From CALARM01 sp964431735 (lineage in GTDB: Bacteria > Vulcanimicrobiota > SpSt-956 > JAKJGF01): a DNA stretch of 64,000 bases. Of this stretch, positions 8,258-16,408 are shown piece after piece. The DNA lies in the NCBI GenBank assembly GCA_964431735.1, contig CAYSLJ010000004.1, positions 1-64,000 on the forward strand, given 5' to 3'. The number at the start of each line of letters is the position of its first letter. Within the stretch, counting starts at the first letter, position 1. A program made the position numbers and the translations under genes. Under the pieces are notes generated by a model, which had not been told where the DNA came from, ran no database searches, and saw only the letters and a program-made list of their open reading frames with translations.

Positions 8258-8575
8258 ATGATAATTAATCAAAGTTTATATGACGATATTCGGAACCTTA
8301 TTGAGCAGGCCAGAAGTAAAGTGGTTCAATCGGTTAATTGGGTAATGGTCATTGCTTATTGGGAAATAGGTAAGCGTATTGTGGAAGAGGAACAACAGGG
8401 TAAAAAACGTGCTGAATATGGAAAATATTTGCTCAAAGATTTATCTATAAAATTGACTCAGGAATTTGGAAAAGGATTTAATGAAAGAGAATTAAGGCGG
8501 ATGAGGCAATTTTATAACCAATTTCCAATTCGGGACTCAGTGCGCCCCGAAAGGATTTTGATGTATGACTGTTAA
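8258..8575 (+). CDS. DUF1016 (YhcG-type PDDEXK nuclease) N-terminal domain, truncated
   Basis: Only the N-terminal winged-helix-like DUF1016_N region remains, 105 aa against about 340-380 for full proteins. The features SVNWVMVIAYWEIGKRIVEEEQ, YGKYLLKDLS and GFNERELRRMRQFY...FPIRDSVRPE are clear. The normal sequence would continue after RPE; here it stops after seven unrelated residues. The C-terminal PD-(D/E)XK nuclease domain is gone, so it is probably non-functional. DUF1016 genes are often found inside type I restriction loci, which fits. The truncation point coincides with the start of the REP-associated transposase block. Confidence 0.85.
   Translation: MIINQSLYDDIRNLIEQARSKVVQSVNWVMVIAYWEIGKRIVEEEQQGKKRAEYGKYLLKDLSIKLTQEFGKGFNERELRRMRQFYNQFPIRDSVRPERILMYDC
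8551..8568 (+). repeat. Left copy of an 18-bp near-direct repeat
   Basis: AAGGATTTTGATGTATGA matches 17 of 18 bases of 10318-10335. The two copies bracket the RAYT plus IS block and each contains the start codon of the following gene. Confidence 0.6.
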
Positions 8576-8855
8576 TCACCGGAGACATACTATAAGATTA
8601 AAAGATTATGATTATTCAAAAACTGGTCTATATTTTGTTACGGTATGTACCGGTGGGAAAGAATATTTTTTGGGTGATATATCAAATAATAAAGTTAAAT
8701 TAACACCTGTAGGTTATATAGCTATAAAATTATGGATTAAAATACCGGAACATACGGATAATGTAACACTGGATAAATTTATTGTTATGCCCAATCATAT
8801 TCATGGAATAATCATAATTAACCCCTGTAGGGGCGTTCAATTGAACGCCCCATAG
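8565..8855 (+). pseudogene. REP-associated tyrosine transposase (Y1_Tnp/RAYT), interrupted
   Basis: The N-terminal half of a Y1-type HUH transposase remains. The start (RRHTIRLKDYDYSKTGLYFVTVCTGGKEYFLG) is typical of the family, and the metal-binding HUH motif is MPNHIHGII (H78, H80). The frame then enters a palindrome whose translation is GVQLNAP and is cut by the IS4-family element at 8852. The catalytic tyrosine, normally tens of residues further on, is absent. Reading across the IS gives only about ten more codons before a stop at about 10333, so the gene was already short. Family knowledge: RAYTs mobilise REP palindromes, and a REP-like palindrome lies exactly here. Confidence 0.82.
8827..8851. 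repeat. REP-like palindrome, left of IS
   Basis: Half-site GTAGGGGCGTTCAA followed by its reverse complement up to the IS end. Its twin lies at 10283-10307. Without the IS the site would be a perfect 28-bp palindrome. Confidence 0.8.
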
Positions 8856-10282
8856 GCATCAACCTAAGAAAATGAACAGTTAAGTATTTATAAATAGTCC
8901 CTTCTGGTATAAAATAATATAATAAAAGCAAGCCAGGAGGGATAATATGGATATTATATCACAAGTTGCAAGAGGTATGCAAAAAATAATGACAGAAATA
9001 GCAGATAAACTCGCTAGAGAGACAGAGTTTGTTCAAAGGGAATCAAAACTTACTGGTTCAAAATTTGTTCAAACATTGGTATTTACATGGATGTCAAATC
9101 CACAAGCCAGTTTAGAAGAATTAAGTCAAACTGCATCAAGCATTAACGTAGAGATTAGTAGCCAGGGAATAGCTAAACGTTTTACACCTGAAGCAGGAGA
9201 TTTTTTGCAACAAGTATTAGCAGAAGCAGTAATGGGAATGATATCAAATGAAGGAGTAAATATAAGTATATTTAACCGTTTTTCTGGAATATATATAGAA
9301 GATATTACAACAATTACCTTACCTGATGTTTTAAAAGATAGATGGGAAGGTTGTGGAGGAAATAATGATAAAGGGACATCATCATCAGTAAAATTGCAGG
9401 TAAGGTTAAATATAAAAAATGGAAATCTTTATGGCCCAATGCTTTACGATGGTCGTGAAAATGACAAAGGCACAAGATTAGGGATAGAGTTTTTAGCGAA
9501 AGGTTCATTGAGTATATTCGATTTAGGATATTTTAGTTTAAGAGTGCTTAATGATATGGACTTTAATGATTTATACTGGTTAAGCCGATTGCAGTCTCAA
9601 ACTAAAGTATTTGACACTTTTGGGAAAGAGTGGGATGTTGTAGATTTAATAACAAAACAAAGAATAAATCAAGTAGATATACCAATAGAAATTGGAGCTG
9701 ACTATCGCATACCTTGTCGATTATTGGCAGTTCGTGTTCCAGAAGAAGTAGCAAGTAAACGTCGTCGAGAACTTCATAAAGAAGCTCGTCATAAGGGTCA
9801 AGCAGTGAGCCAAAAGAGATTAAAGATGGCAGACTGGACAATATATATTAGCAATGCTCCTCTGGAACTTATGAATTTAGAGGAAGCTATGGTATTGTAT
9901 AGAGTTCGTTGGCAAATAGAACTATTATTTAAGCTATGGAAAAGTCATGGTTATATTGACGAATGGCGTAGTTCCAAACCTTATCGAATTTTGTGTGAAG
10001 TATATGCTAAATTATTAGTAATGATAATTCAACACTGGATATTTTTGACAAGTTGTTGGAAAAACTTGGACAGAAGTTTAAGAAAAGCTGCTAAGACAAT
10101 ACAAAAATTTGCATTACATTTAGCAGTCTCTTGTTGTTCTATAATACGTCTAACCAAAGCACTTGAAGATGTTCAGCATTCCTTAAATTCTGGTTGCAAA
10201 ATTAACAAACGAAAGAAAAAACCTTCCACTGCACAATTATTATTGACTCTGGGAAAAGGAGGCGCCTTAGGTTGATGCCTAT
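8852..10282 (+). mobile_element. IS4-family insertion sequence
   Basis: A 1431-bp element with perfect 17-bp terminal inverted repeats, ATAGGCATCAACCTAAG at 8852-8868 and its complement at 10266-10282. It encodes one transposase. Both outer flanks carry the same GGGGCG...CGCCCC palindrome. Either the 22 bp were duplicated, or a 10-bp target duplication (TTCAATTGAA) is flanked by element ends that themselves read CGCCCC, giving 23-bp inverted repeats. Typical IS4 duplications are 10-13 bp, which favours the second reading. The element splits the RAYT gene. Confidence 0.88.
8947..10275 (+). CDS. IS4-family DDE transposase
   Basis: Catalyses cut-and-paste transposition of its element, 442 aa. 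The DDE residues are D119 (IEDITTITLPD), D192 (SIFDLGYFS) and E325. The last lies in the IS4-family signature YRVRWQIELLFKLWK, matching Y-x2-R-x3-E-x6-K (Y318, R321, E325, K332). The N-terminus has the alpha-helical DNA-binding part and the C-terminus is basic. AGGAGGG precedes the ATG and the stop lies inside the right inverted repeat. The frame is intact, so the element may still be active. Confidence 0.95.
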   Translation: MDIISQVARGMQKIMTEIADKLARETEFVQRESKLTGSKFVQTLVFTWMSNPQASLEELSQTASSINVEISSQGIAKRFTPEAGDFLQQVLAEAVMGMISNEGVNISIFNRFSGIYIEDITTITLPDVLKDRWEGCGGNNDKGTSSSVKLQVRLNIKNGNLYGPMLYDGRENDKGTRLGIEFLAKGSLSIFDLGYFSLRVLNDMDFNDLYWLSRLQSQTKVFDTFGKEWDVVDLITKQRINQVDIPIEIGADYRIPCRLLAVRVPEEVASKRRRELHKEARHKGQAVSQKRLKMADWTIYISNAPLELMNLEEAMVLYRVRWQIELLFKLWKSHGYIDEWRSSKPYRILCEVYAKLLVMIIQHWIFLTSCWKNLDRSLRKAAKTIQKFALHLAVSCCSIIRLTKALEDVQHSLNSGCKINKRKKKPSTAQLLLTLGKGGALG

Positions 10283-10307
10283 GGGGCGTTCAATTGAACG
10301 CCCCTAC
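10283..10307. repeat. REP-like palindrome, right of IS
   Basis: Same GGGGCGTTCAA inverted core as at 8830-8851, extended by TAC. Confidence 0.8.
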
Positions 10308-10317
10308 AACGGATGAT

Positions 10318-10335
10318 AAGGATTTTGAGGTATGA
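10318..10335 (+). repeat. Right copy of the 18-bp near-direct repeat
   Basis: AAGGATTTTGAGGTATGA, one mismatch from 8551-8568. It carries the hsdS ribosome site and start. Confidence 0.6.
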
Positions 10336-11522
10336 TGAAGTTAAATAAGGATAGGTGGGAAAAGGTAAAATTAGGGGATGTTTGTCTAATAGACCCTTCT
10401 AAAAATGAAATCAATTCAGTTGATGATGAAACTATTGTTTCTTTTGTTACAATGGCTGATTTAAATGAACATAAACAACATTTTTGTGAATCACAGATAA
10501 AAACATTTAAAGAAATAAGGAGGGGTGGATATAGTTATTTTAAAGATAATGATGTATTACTGGCAAAAATGACACCTTGCTTTGAAAATGGTAAAAGTGG
10601 TATGGCGACTAATTTGAAAAATGGAATTGGTTTTGGCTCAATAGAATTTTTTGTTTTAAGAAGTGATAATTTTATTCCAGACTTAATTTATCATATTGTA
10701 TCAAGCGAAATATTTATTAATCAAGGTAGTTTAATGATGATTGGAACAACAGGGAGAAAACGCTTAATGAAGCAATTTGTGGAAAAATATGAAATCCCAC
10801 TCCCACCACTCGAAGAACAAAACCTTATTGCATCACTTTTTCAATCCATAGAAAACGCTATTGAACAGATAGAAATACAGGAGAAAAATTTATTGACCTT
10901 AAAAAATCGACTACTCCAGAAATTATTTAGTGATAAGCTTCAATTCGGTAATTATCTGGTTGAAAAAGATTTCGAAAAAATAAAATTTGATAAACTTGCA
11001 TTTAATATTTCTGAAAGAGTAGAACCTCAAAAAACTGAATTAACTATATATGTAGGTTTGGAACATCTGGATACCGACAATTTAAAAATTGAAAGGCATG
11101 GCACACCTGATGATGTTATAGGCACTAAATTAAAAATTTACAAAGGCGATATTATTTTCGGAAAGCGTAGAGCATATCTGCGGAAAGTTGCCGTTTCAGA
11201 CTTTGATGGTATTGTTTCTGCACACAGTATGGTCTTAAGAGCAAACGAAGTAAATATTGAAAAAGATTTTCTGCCTTATTTTATGCAATCAGACGCATTC
11301 ATGAACAGAGCCGTAGAGATTTCCGAAGGTTCTCTTTCACCTACTATCAAATGGAAAACATTAGCTCAAAAGGAATTCATCTTGCCCAAAAAAGAAAAAC
11401 AAAAGAAATTATCTGAGATATTTCAGCAATTTGATAAAACCAGAGAACAACTCAAAAATCAAAAAACTACTTTAAAGACATTGAAGCAGGTTTTACTGAA
11501 TAGCATATTGTCTGGACTGTGA
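10332..11522 (+). CDS. hsdS: Type I restriction-modification specificity subunit HsdS
   Basis: Binds the split recognition sequence and docks HsdM and HsdR. The 396-aa protein has the usual two target-recognition domains. TRD1 (about 5-155) ends in IPLPPLEEQNLIASLFQSIENAIEQ and leads into the first conserved helix. TRD2 (about 210-345) includes GDIIFGKRRAYLRKVAV and SPTIKWKTLAQKEFILP and leads into the second helix (EKQKKLSEIFQQFDKTREQLK). The two TRDs are too far diverged to be recent duplicates. It is intact while hsdM and hsdR are broken. The last codons SGL-stop lie inside the period-9 repeat that follows. Confidence 0.93.
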   Translation: MMKLNKDRWEKVKLGDVCLIDPSKNEINSVDDETIVSFVTMADLNEHKQHFCESQIKTFKEIRRGGYSYFKDNDVLLAKMTPCFENGKSGMATNLKNGIGFGSIEFFVLRSDNFIPDLIYHIVSSEIFINQGSLMMIGTTGRKRLMKQFVEKYEIPLPPLEEQNLIASLFQSIENAIEQIEIQEKNLLTLKNRLLQKLFSDKLQFGNYLVEKDFEKIKFDKLAFNISERVEPQKTELTIYVGLEHLDTDNLKIERHGTPDDVIGTKLKIYKGDIIFGKRRAYLRKVAVSDFDGIVSAHSMVLRANEVNIEKDFLPYFMQSDAFMNRAVEISEGSLSPTIKWKTLAQKEFILPKKEKQKKLSEIFQQFDKTREQLKNQKTTLKTLKQVLLNSILSGL

Positions 11523-11603
11523 TTTGTATGATTATTATGATTATTATGATTAGGTTGTACCAATCATCTTAATCACATAAATCATAAAAATCATAGTCCA
11601 GAC
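11510..11603. repeat. Inverted repeat built of 9-nt units
   Basis: Begins GTCTGGACTGTGATT and ends with a near inverse ending in GTCCAGAC, so the region can fold as one long hairpin. Inner units such as TGATTATTA and AATCATAAA keep a 9-nt period. A single arm recurs at 12695-12738. Confidence 0.75.
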
Positions 11604-11615
11604 GAAGGGGTAACT

Positions 11616-12008
11616 ATGATAAACAATCAATATAAATATTCTGAGCTTACATCAAAAATCATCGGATGTGCCATGACTGTTCACAAGGCGCTTGGCAATG
11701 GTTTTCAGGAAGTAATCTATCAAAGAGCACTGGCAATAGAGATGGGGATGGAAGGGATTGAATTTAAAAGAGAGTTTGAAATGCCTGTTTTTTACCGTGA
11801 TAAGCAGATAGGAACAAGAAGAGTGGATTTTCTGGTAGAAGGTGTTGTATCTGTAGAATTAAAAGCCACTACAAAATTAGAAGATAATCATTTTGCACAG
11901 GCCATTAATTATCTGGAAGCATATAATTTAGAGATTGGACTGCTTATTAATTTTGGAGAAACGAGTCTGAAGTTCAAAAGATTGACCAATAAGAAATATA
12001 AACAATGA
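11616..12008 (+). CDS. GxxExxY protein
   Basis: 130-aa protein of the GxxExxY family (TIGR04256). The signature is in VHKALGNGFQEVIYQRAL, followed by EFKREFEMPVFYRDKQIGTRRVDFLV and VSVELKATTKL. The D...E-x-K spacing (VDFLVEG...ELKA) resembles a PD-(D/E)XK nuclease core. Family members occur near repeats and restriction loci, and the function is not established. It sits between two copies of the 9-nt repeat, and its leader GGGGTAACTATG is nearly identical to the leader of the broken hsdR. Confidence 0.9.
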   Translation: MINNQYKYSELTSKIIGCAMTVHKALGNGFQEVIYQRALAIEMGMEGIEFKREFEMPVFYRDKQIGTRRVDFLVEGVVSVELKATTKLEDNHFAQAINYLEAYNLEIGLLINFGETSLKFKRLTNKKYKQ

Positions 12009-12078
12009 TTTTATGCTTACCTTGATTATAACAAAAAAAATCAATATAATAGATTCGGGTATAAAGGAGTTGATTGCT

Positions 12079-12315
12079 ATGAATAAGGAATTATTATCCA
12101 GGATCACTGTTAATCCTTCAGTAATGGTTGGTAAACCAACTATCAGAGGACTTAGAATTACTGTTTCACAGATATTAAAAGCACTTGGTAGCGGTGTTAC
12201 TGTAGAAGATTTACTGGAAGATTACCCGGAGCTTGAGTATGATGATATTAAGGCAGTATTTTTATATGCAGATAAACTGGTCAGTGAAGAAAGAGTTTAC
12301 AAGGTTGCTGTTTAG
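12079..12315 (+). CDS. DUF433 antitoxin
   Basis: 78-aa DNA-binding antitoxin of the DUF433 family. Typical features are RITVNPSVMVGKPTIRGLRITVSQIL (winged helix-turn-helix start) and LLEDYPELEYDDIKAVFLYA. I chose ATG 12079, which has AAAGGAG 10 bases ahead, over an upstream in-frame ATG at 12013. Its stop is directly followed by the ATG of the DUF5615 toxin gene, so the two are translated together and probably autoregulated (family knowledge). Confidence 0.9.
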   Translation: MNKELLSRITVNPSVMVGKPTIRGLRITVSQILKALGSGVTVEDLLEDYPELEYDDIKAVFLYADKLVSEERVYKVAV

Positions 12316-12672
12316 ATGAAAAAGAGATTGAAGTTTTTATTTGATGTAGGAGTCAGTGGGAAAGCTGAAATATGGCTTAAAGAAAATGGTTATGACATAA
12401 AATCCATAAGGGATATTGATCCATGTATGTCTGACAAAGAAATACTGGAGATAGCCGTTAAAGAAGATCGAATGATAGTAACTATGGATAAGGATTTCGG
12501 TGAACTTATATACAAATCAGGTCTTGTTCACAGTGGCGTTTTGTTGTTAAGACTTGAAGATGCAGGAAGTGATAAAAAACTGGCAATTATTCAGCATATA
12601 TTGCATAACTATTCAGAAGAAATTTTTAATAAATTCTGTGTATTTCAAAAAGATACTTTAAGGATCAAATGA
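12316..12672 (+). CDS. DUF5615 PIN-like toxin
   Basis: 118-aa PIN-like RNase candidate, partner of the DUF433 gene. The acidic residues of the family are visible: FLFDVGVS (D10), SIRDIDPCMSDKEIL and IVTMDKDFGEL. The end (GVLLLRLEDAG, HILHNYSEEIFNKFCVF) is typical of DUF5615/Mut7-C-like proteins. Toxic RNA cleavage is inferred from the PIN fold and has not been shown for this protein. The pair may stabilise the decaying restriction island. Confidence 0.88.
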   Translation: MKKRLKFLFDVGVSGKAEIWLKENGYDIKSIRDIDPCMSDKEILEIAVKEDRMIVTMDKDFGELIYKSGLVHSGVLLLRLEDAGSDKKLAIIQHILHNYSEEIFNKFCVFQKDTLRIK

Positions 12673-12694
12673 TCAATAGCAGATGCAAATATAC

Positions 12695-12738
12695 AAAATC
12701 ATCTTAATCATATAAATCACAAAAATCACAGTCCAGAC
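12695..12738 (+). repeat. Single arm of the 9-nt-period repeat
   Basis: AATCATCTTAATCA-type units ending in CACAGTCCAGAC. It repeats the right arm of 11510-11603 with few changes and lies just ahead of the hsdR pseudogene. Confidence 0.75.
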
Positions 12739-12755
12739 AGGGGGGAGGAGTAACT

Positions 12756-15199
12756 ACGTCATCATTCAACGAACTTAACAGCGTAGAATATTTCATCATT
12801 CACCGGCTTACCGGCATCAACCTTAACAATATCCGTCATGGCATGGTAAAAGAAGACTCTGTATCCTACGGAGGCAATGCAAAGTGAAAATATATTCAGC
12901 CGGAACTTTTAGAGAGAGACATAACCGATGTTTTCCTGGAAAAAGAATTAAAAGAATCCCTTGTTCGCCTCAATCCTGTTATAAATCCTGAAAAAGCGGA
13001 AGAAATTATCCGTAAACTCCGGGCTGTATTAATTTCTGTCCCACAGACAGCAAAAAGAAAAAAATTAAAGTCCTGTGCCGTTATCAGCAATACGAAGGAG
13101 CCAATGCTATTGTTGAAAGGGTTAAAGAAGGAAAAATAAAAAAAGGGTTGATCTGGCATTTTCAGGGTTCCGGTAAATCTTTACTGATGCTCTTTGCCGC
13201 TCAAAAAATGCGGAAACAGCAGGATCTGGGAAATCCTACGGTAATGATAGTAGTGGACAGAGTGGATCTGGACAGCCAGATTACCGCCACATTTAATACT
13301 GCCGAAGTGCCAAACATGGTTACAACAGACAATATTAAAGAATTGCACGATCTTCTGGAAAAAGACACCAGGAAAATAATCATTACCATGATCCACAAAT
13401 TTAAAGACACCTATCCGGATATGAATAAGCGTGAAAATCTTATCGTAATGGTAGATGAAGCCCATAGAACTCAGGAAGGCGACCTGGGACAGAAGATGAG
13501 AAGTGCTCTGCCAAATGCCTTTTTATTCGGCCTTACAGGAACACCGATAAATAAAGCAGATAAAAACACCTTCTGGGCTTTTGGTGCCGAAGAAGATCTA
13601 AGCGGGTATATGAGCCGGTACACCTTTCAGGACAGTATTCGGGACAATGCAACTCTCCCTCTGCACTTTGAACCCAGACTGCCAGACTATCACATTGACA
13701 GAGAAAATCTCGACATTGCTTTCAAAGAAATGGCAAACGACCTGACAGAAGAAGATAGAAACAAACTCAGCCAGAAAGCTGCAAAAATGGCAGTTTTTTT
13801 GAAATCTCCGGAGAGAGTAAAGACAATAGTCAAAGATATTGTTGAACATTTCCGGACACATGTTGAACCGGAAGGTTTCAAAGCCATGATTGTAACCCCT
13901 GATCGATATGCCTGTATACAGTACAAAGAGGAACTGGATAAATTACTTCCTGCTGAAGCAAGCACAGTCGTTATCAGCACTTCAGCAAATGACGATTTCG
14001 AATTCAAGCAAAATTTTGCTATGGATAAAGACAGGCAGGAAAAGATAATCGAAAAATTCAATGATACTGGTTCTTCTTTGAAATTTTTGATTGTAACAGC
14101 AAAACTCCTGACAGGGTTTGATGCTCCGGTTCTGCAAACCATGTATTTGGACAAATCCCTCAAAGATCATACCCTCCTTCAGGCAATTTGCCGGACAAAT
14201 CGTTTTTTTCCAAATAAAACCTTTGGAAGAATTGTAGATTATTTCGGTGTCTTCGATGATACAGCCAGCGCACTGGCTTTTGATGAAAAAACCGTACAGT
14301 CGGTTATAAGTAACCTCCAGGAATTACGGGATAAACTTCCGGGACAGATTAATCTCTGTTTATCTCTTTTTTCCGGTGTAGACCGGGAAATTCAGGGATT
14401 TGAAGGACTGCAGAACGCACAGGATTGTATCGGCACAAATGAAAAACGTGATGGTTTTGCAAAGGATTTCAACTTGCTGGCAAAACTCTGGGAAGCCCTA
14501 TCACCTGACGCGGTTTTAGACCGGTATAGAAGAGATTATAAATGGCTGTCTCAGGTTTATACTTCTGTAAAGCCGACCTCCGATGATAACGGAAGATTAC
14601 TCTGGCATGCACTGGGAGCACAGACAACAGCACTTATTCATGAACATGTCCATGTCAGTGGTATAAATAAAGACATGGAAGAACTGATTTTAGATGCAGA
14701 ATTAATAGATAATCTGATGAATAAAAAAGATCCGAAAGATGCAGAAAAAATTATTAAAATCCTGACTGGCCGCCTGGGCAAACATAAAGGCAAACCTGTT
14801 TTCAAACAGCTCGGTGAAAGACTGGAAGAATTACGGGATAAGGCAGAAAAAGGGTTAATAAACAGCATTGAATTCATAAAACAACTCTGTGAGCTTGCAA
14901 AAGAGACACTACAGGCAGAAAAACAGAATGAAACCAGAGAAGAACAGAAATCAGCCAGGGCAGCTTTAACGGAGCTATTCCTGGAACTAAAAACCGACAA
15001 AACTCCGGCTATCGTAGAAAGAATTGTAAATGATATTGATGAAATAGTACGCCTTGTAAGATTCGATGGCTGGCAGAACACTATCCCCGGAGAAAGAGAA
15101 GTTCAAAAGTCTCTGAGGAAGACTCTTTTAAAATACCAGTTACATAAAGATGATGAGCTTTTTAATAAGTCTTATGAATATATAAAGGAATATTATTAA
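12756..15199 (+). pseudogene. hsdR: Type I restriction endonuclease HsdR, multiply disrupted
   Basis: The gene starts at ACG 12756, where the otherwise identical leader of the GxxExxY gene has ATG, so the start codon is probably mutated. The N-terminus (SSFNELNSVEYFIIHRLTG) then meets a TGA at 12885, where relatives usually have tryptophan. After KYIQPELLERDITDVFLEKELKESL the sequence jumps near 13040 with a frame change to TDSKKKKIKVLCRYQQYEGAN. This loses about 200 residues, including the PD-(D/E)XK nuclease. From about 13082 the SF2 helicase part is open to 15199: HFQGSGKSLLM (Walker A), VDEAHRTQ (DEAH box), GLTGTPI (motif III), LLTGFDAPVLQTMYLDK and QAICRTNR. Restriction activity must be lost. 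A TTG-initiated helicase fragment could still be expressed. Confidence 0.9.
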
Positions 15200-16110
15200 C
15201 GTAACTGACTTTTTCTGCAGAGTATCTTCCAGCAGGGAACGCCGTAATGGAGGATAAATGTCTTTTCATCATGTTTTAATGTGTCATAAAAATTCTTCAA
15301 ATAAGCTCTGATTTTTTTCTGTAACATTTTTTCTACACCTTCCGGTATCATATCTCTGGCATGTTTTATTTCCTCTACTGTGTCCAGGATTTTATCATTT
15401 CTGTAATCATCGAATGTTTCATCTAAAATGACAGGCATAAGTCCTGCTTCTTTAAATAAATCCATATATGTGTCAAGTGTCAGATAGTGCCCTACTCCAT
15501 AGATACGTTCAGGATGAACTGTTTTGTAATAAGCCAGAGCTTCGTCTCTTTCCAGAAGAGTAATGGCAAATAAAGACGTATGTTCGTCTTTTAAAACACA
15601 GGGAGGGTAATATCTGTTCGGAATTTCGAAATAGGCAATTCCTTTATAGTAGAGCATAGAAGCGATATTTATTATGGTTTTCCGTGGATCATTGACATGT
15701 TCCAGAACATTATTACAGGTAATAATATTGAAAAAATGTTTAAATTTTTCATCAGGATTTTCTTCTATATTTTTTATGTATATGTCGGGATTTATATGGT
15801 TATCTTTAAAATTTTCTTTTGCTATGGTGAATATGTCTTTATCTATTTCAAAACCATAGCAGGCAGCTTTTTTTTCCGCAAAAGCAACAATAGATCCTCC
15901 GTAGGAAAACCCTGCATCCAGACAGGTTGCATCTTTAATCTGCGTATATTTTTCTACAGTAGATGCAATTTCTCTGCCTCTTTCATTTGTTGCCAGGGCA
16001 TATTCCATCCACAGTGGTATCTTTCCGTCCTCAATGGAAGGTTTCCAGAAGTTTATTAGTGCCTGAAAGAAATAGTTGTTTTTTGTTGTTTCGAATTTTT
16101 CTCTATTCAT
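15196..16110 (-). CDS. Class I SAM-dependent methyltransferase (Methyltransf_23-like)
   Basis: 304-aa methyltransferase of unknown acceptor. Motif I is unusual (CLDAGFSYGGSIVAFAE, with S-Y-G-G in place of G-x-G-x-G). It is followed by CYGFEIDKDIF (acidic end of beta 2), NIITCNNVLEHVNDPRKTI (motif post-II with the LEHV signature) and GIAYFEIPNRYYPP. The C-terminal third may recognise substrate. Such enzymes often act on glycolipids or cell-surface sugars, but nothing adjacent confirms that. It runs convergently into hsdR with a 4-bp overlap. I see no strong ribosome site at ATG 16110. Confidence 0.82.
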   Translation of the reverse strand: MNREKFETTKNNYFFQALINFWKPSIEDGKIPLWMEYALATNERGREIASTVEKYTQIKDATCLDAGFSYGGSIVAFAEKKAACYGFEIDKDIFTIAKENFKDNHINPDIYIKNIEENPDEKFKHFFNIITCNNVLEHVNDPRKTIINIASMLYYKGIAYFEIPNRYYPPCVLKDEHTSLFAITLLERDEALAYYKTVHPERIYGVGHYLTLDTYMDLFKEAGLMPVILDETFDDYRNDKILDTVEEIKHARDMIPEGVEKMLQKKIRAYLKNFYDTLKHDEKTFILHYGVPCWKILCRKSQLR

Positions 16111-16408
16111 GTTTATAGACTATATTAATCCAGATACATGTTGTTGTAAAGCCTTTAGAAATTTTTCTATAATATTATTTTTTCTGTTTTTCTGTTATTT
16201 ATAGTTATATCATGTTACTATATTTTTTTTATTTCATATTTTTTAAATTATTAATTATAAATTATGTTGAAATTTAATTTATAATTTCCTTGCAAAATAA
16301 AGATTATAATAATAAATCAGAATATTTCGTTTTTTGTTGTTATTGTTTTTTTGCAATATTTAATTTGCATTATAAATTAAATTGGAATTTATTTGTAAAT
16401 TATAGATT
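16111..16408. other. Very AT-rich spacer
   Basis: Nearly pure A/T stretch between two minus-strand genes, with repeated AATTATAAATTA-like words at about 16248-16290 and 16360-16405. It probably holds the promoter of the methyltransferase. No gene seen. Confidence 0.5.

Noticed and set aside
13148..15199. An intact stand-alone helicase gene starting at TTG 13148
   Set aside because: The frame continues upstream with HsdR sequence and the missing N-terminus is found in another frame, so it is part of a broken hsdR.
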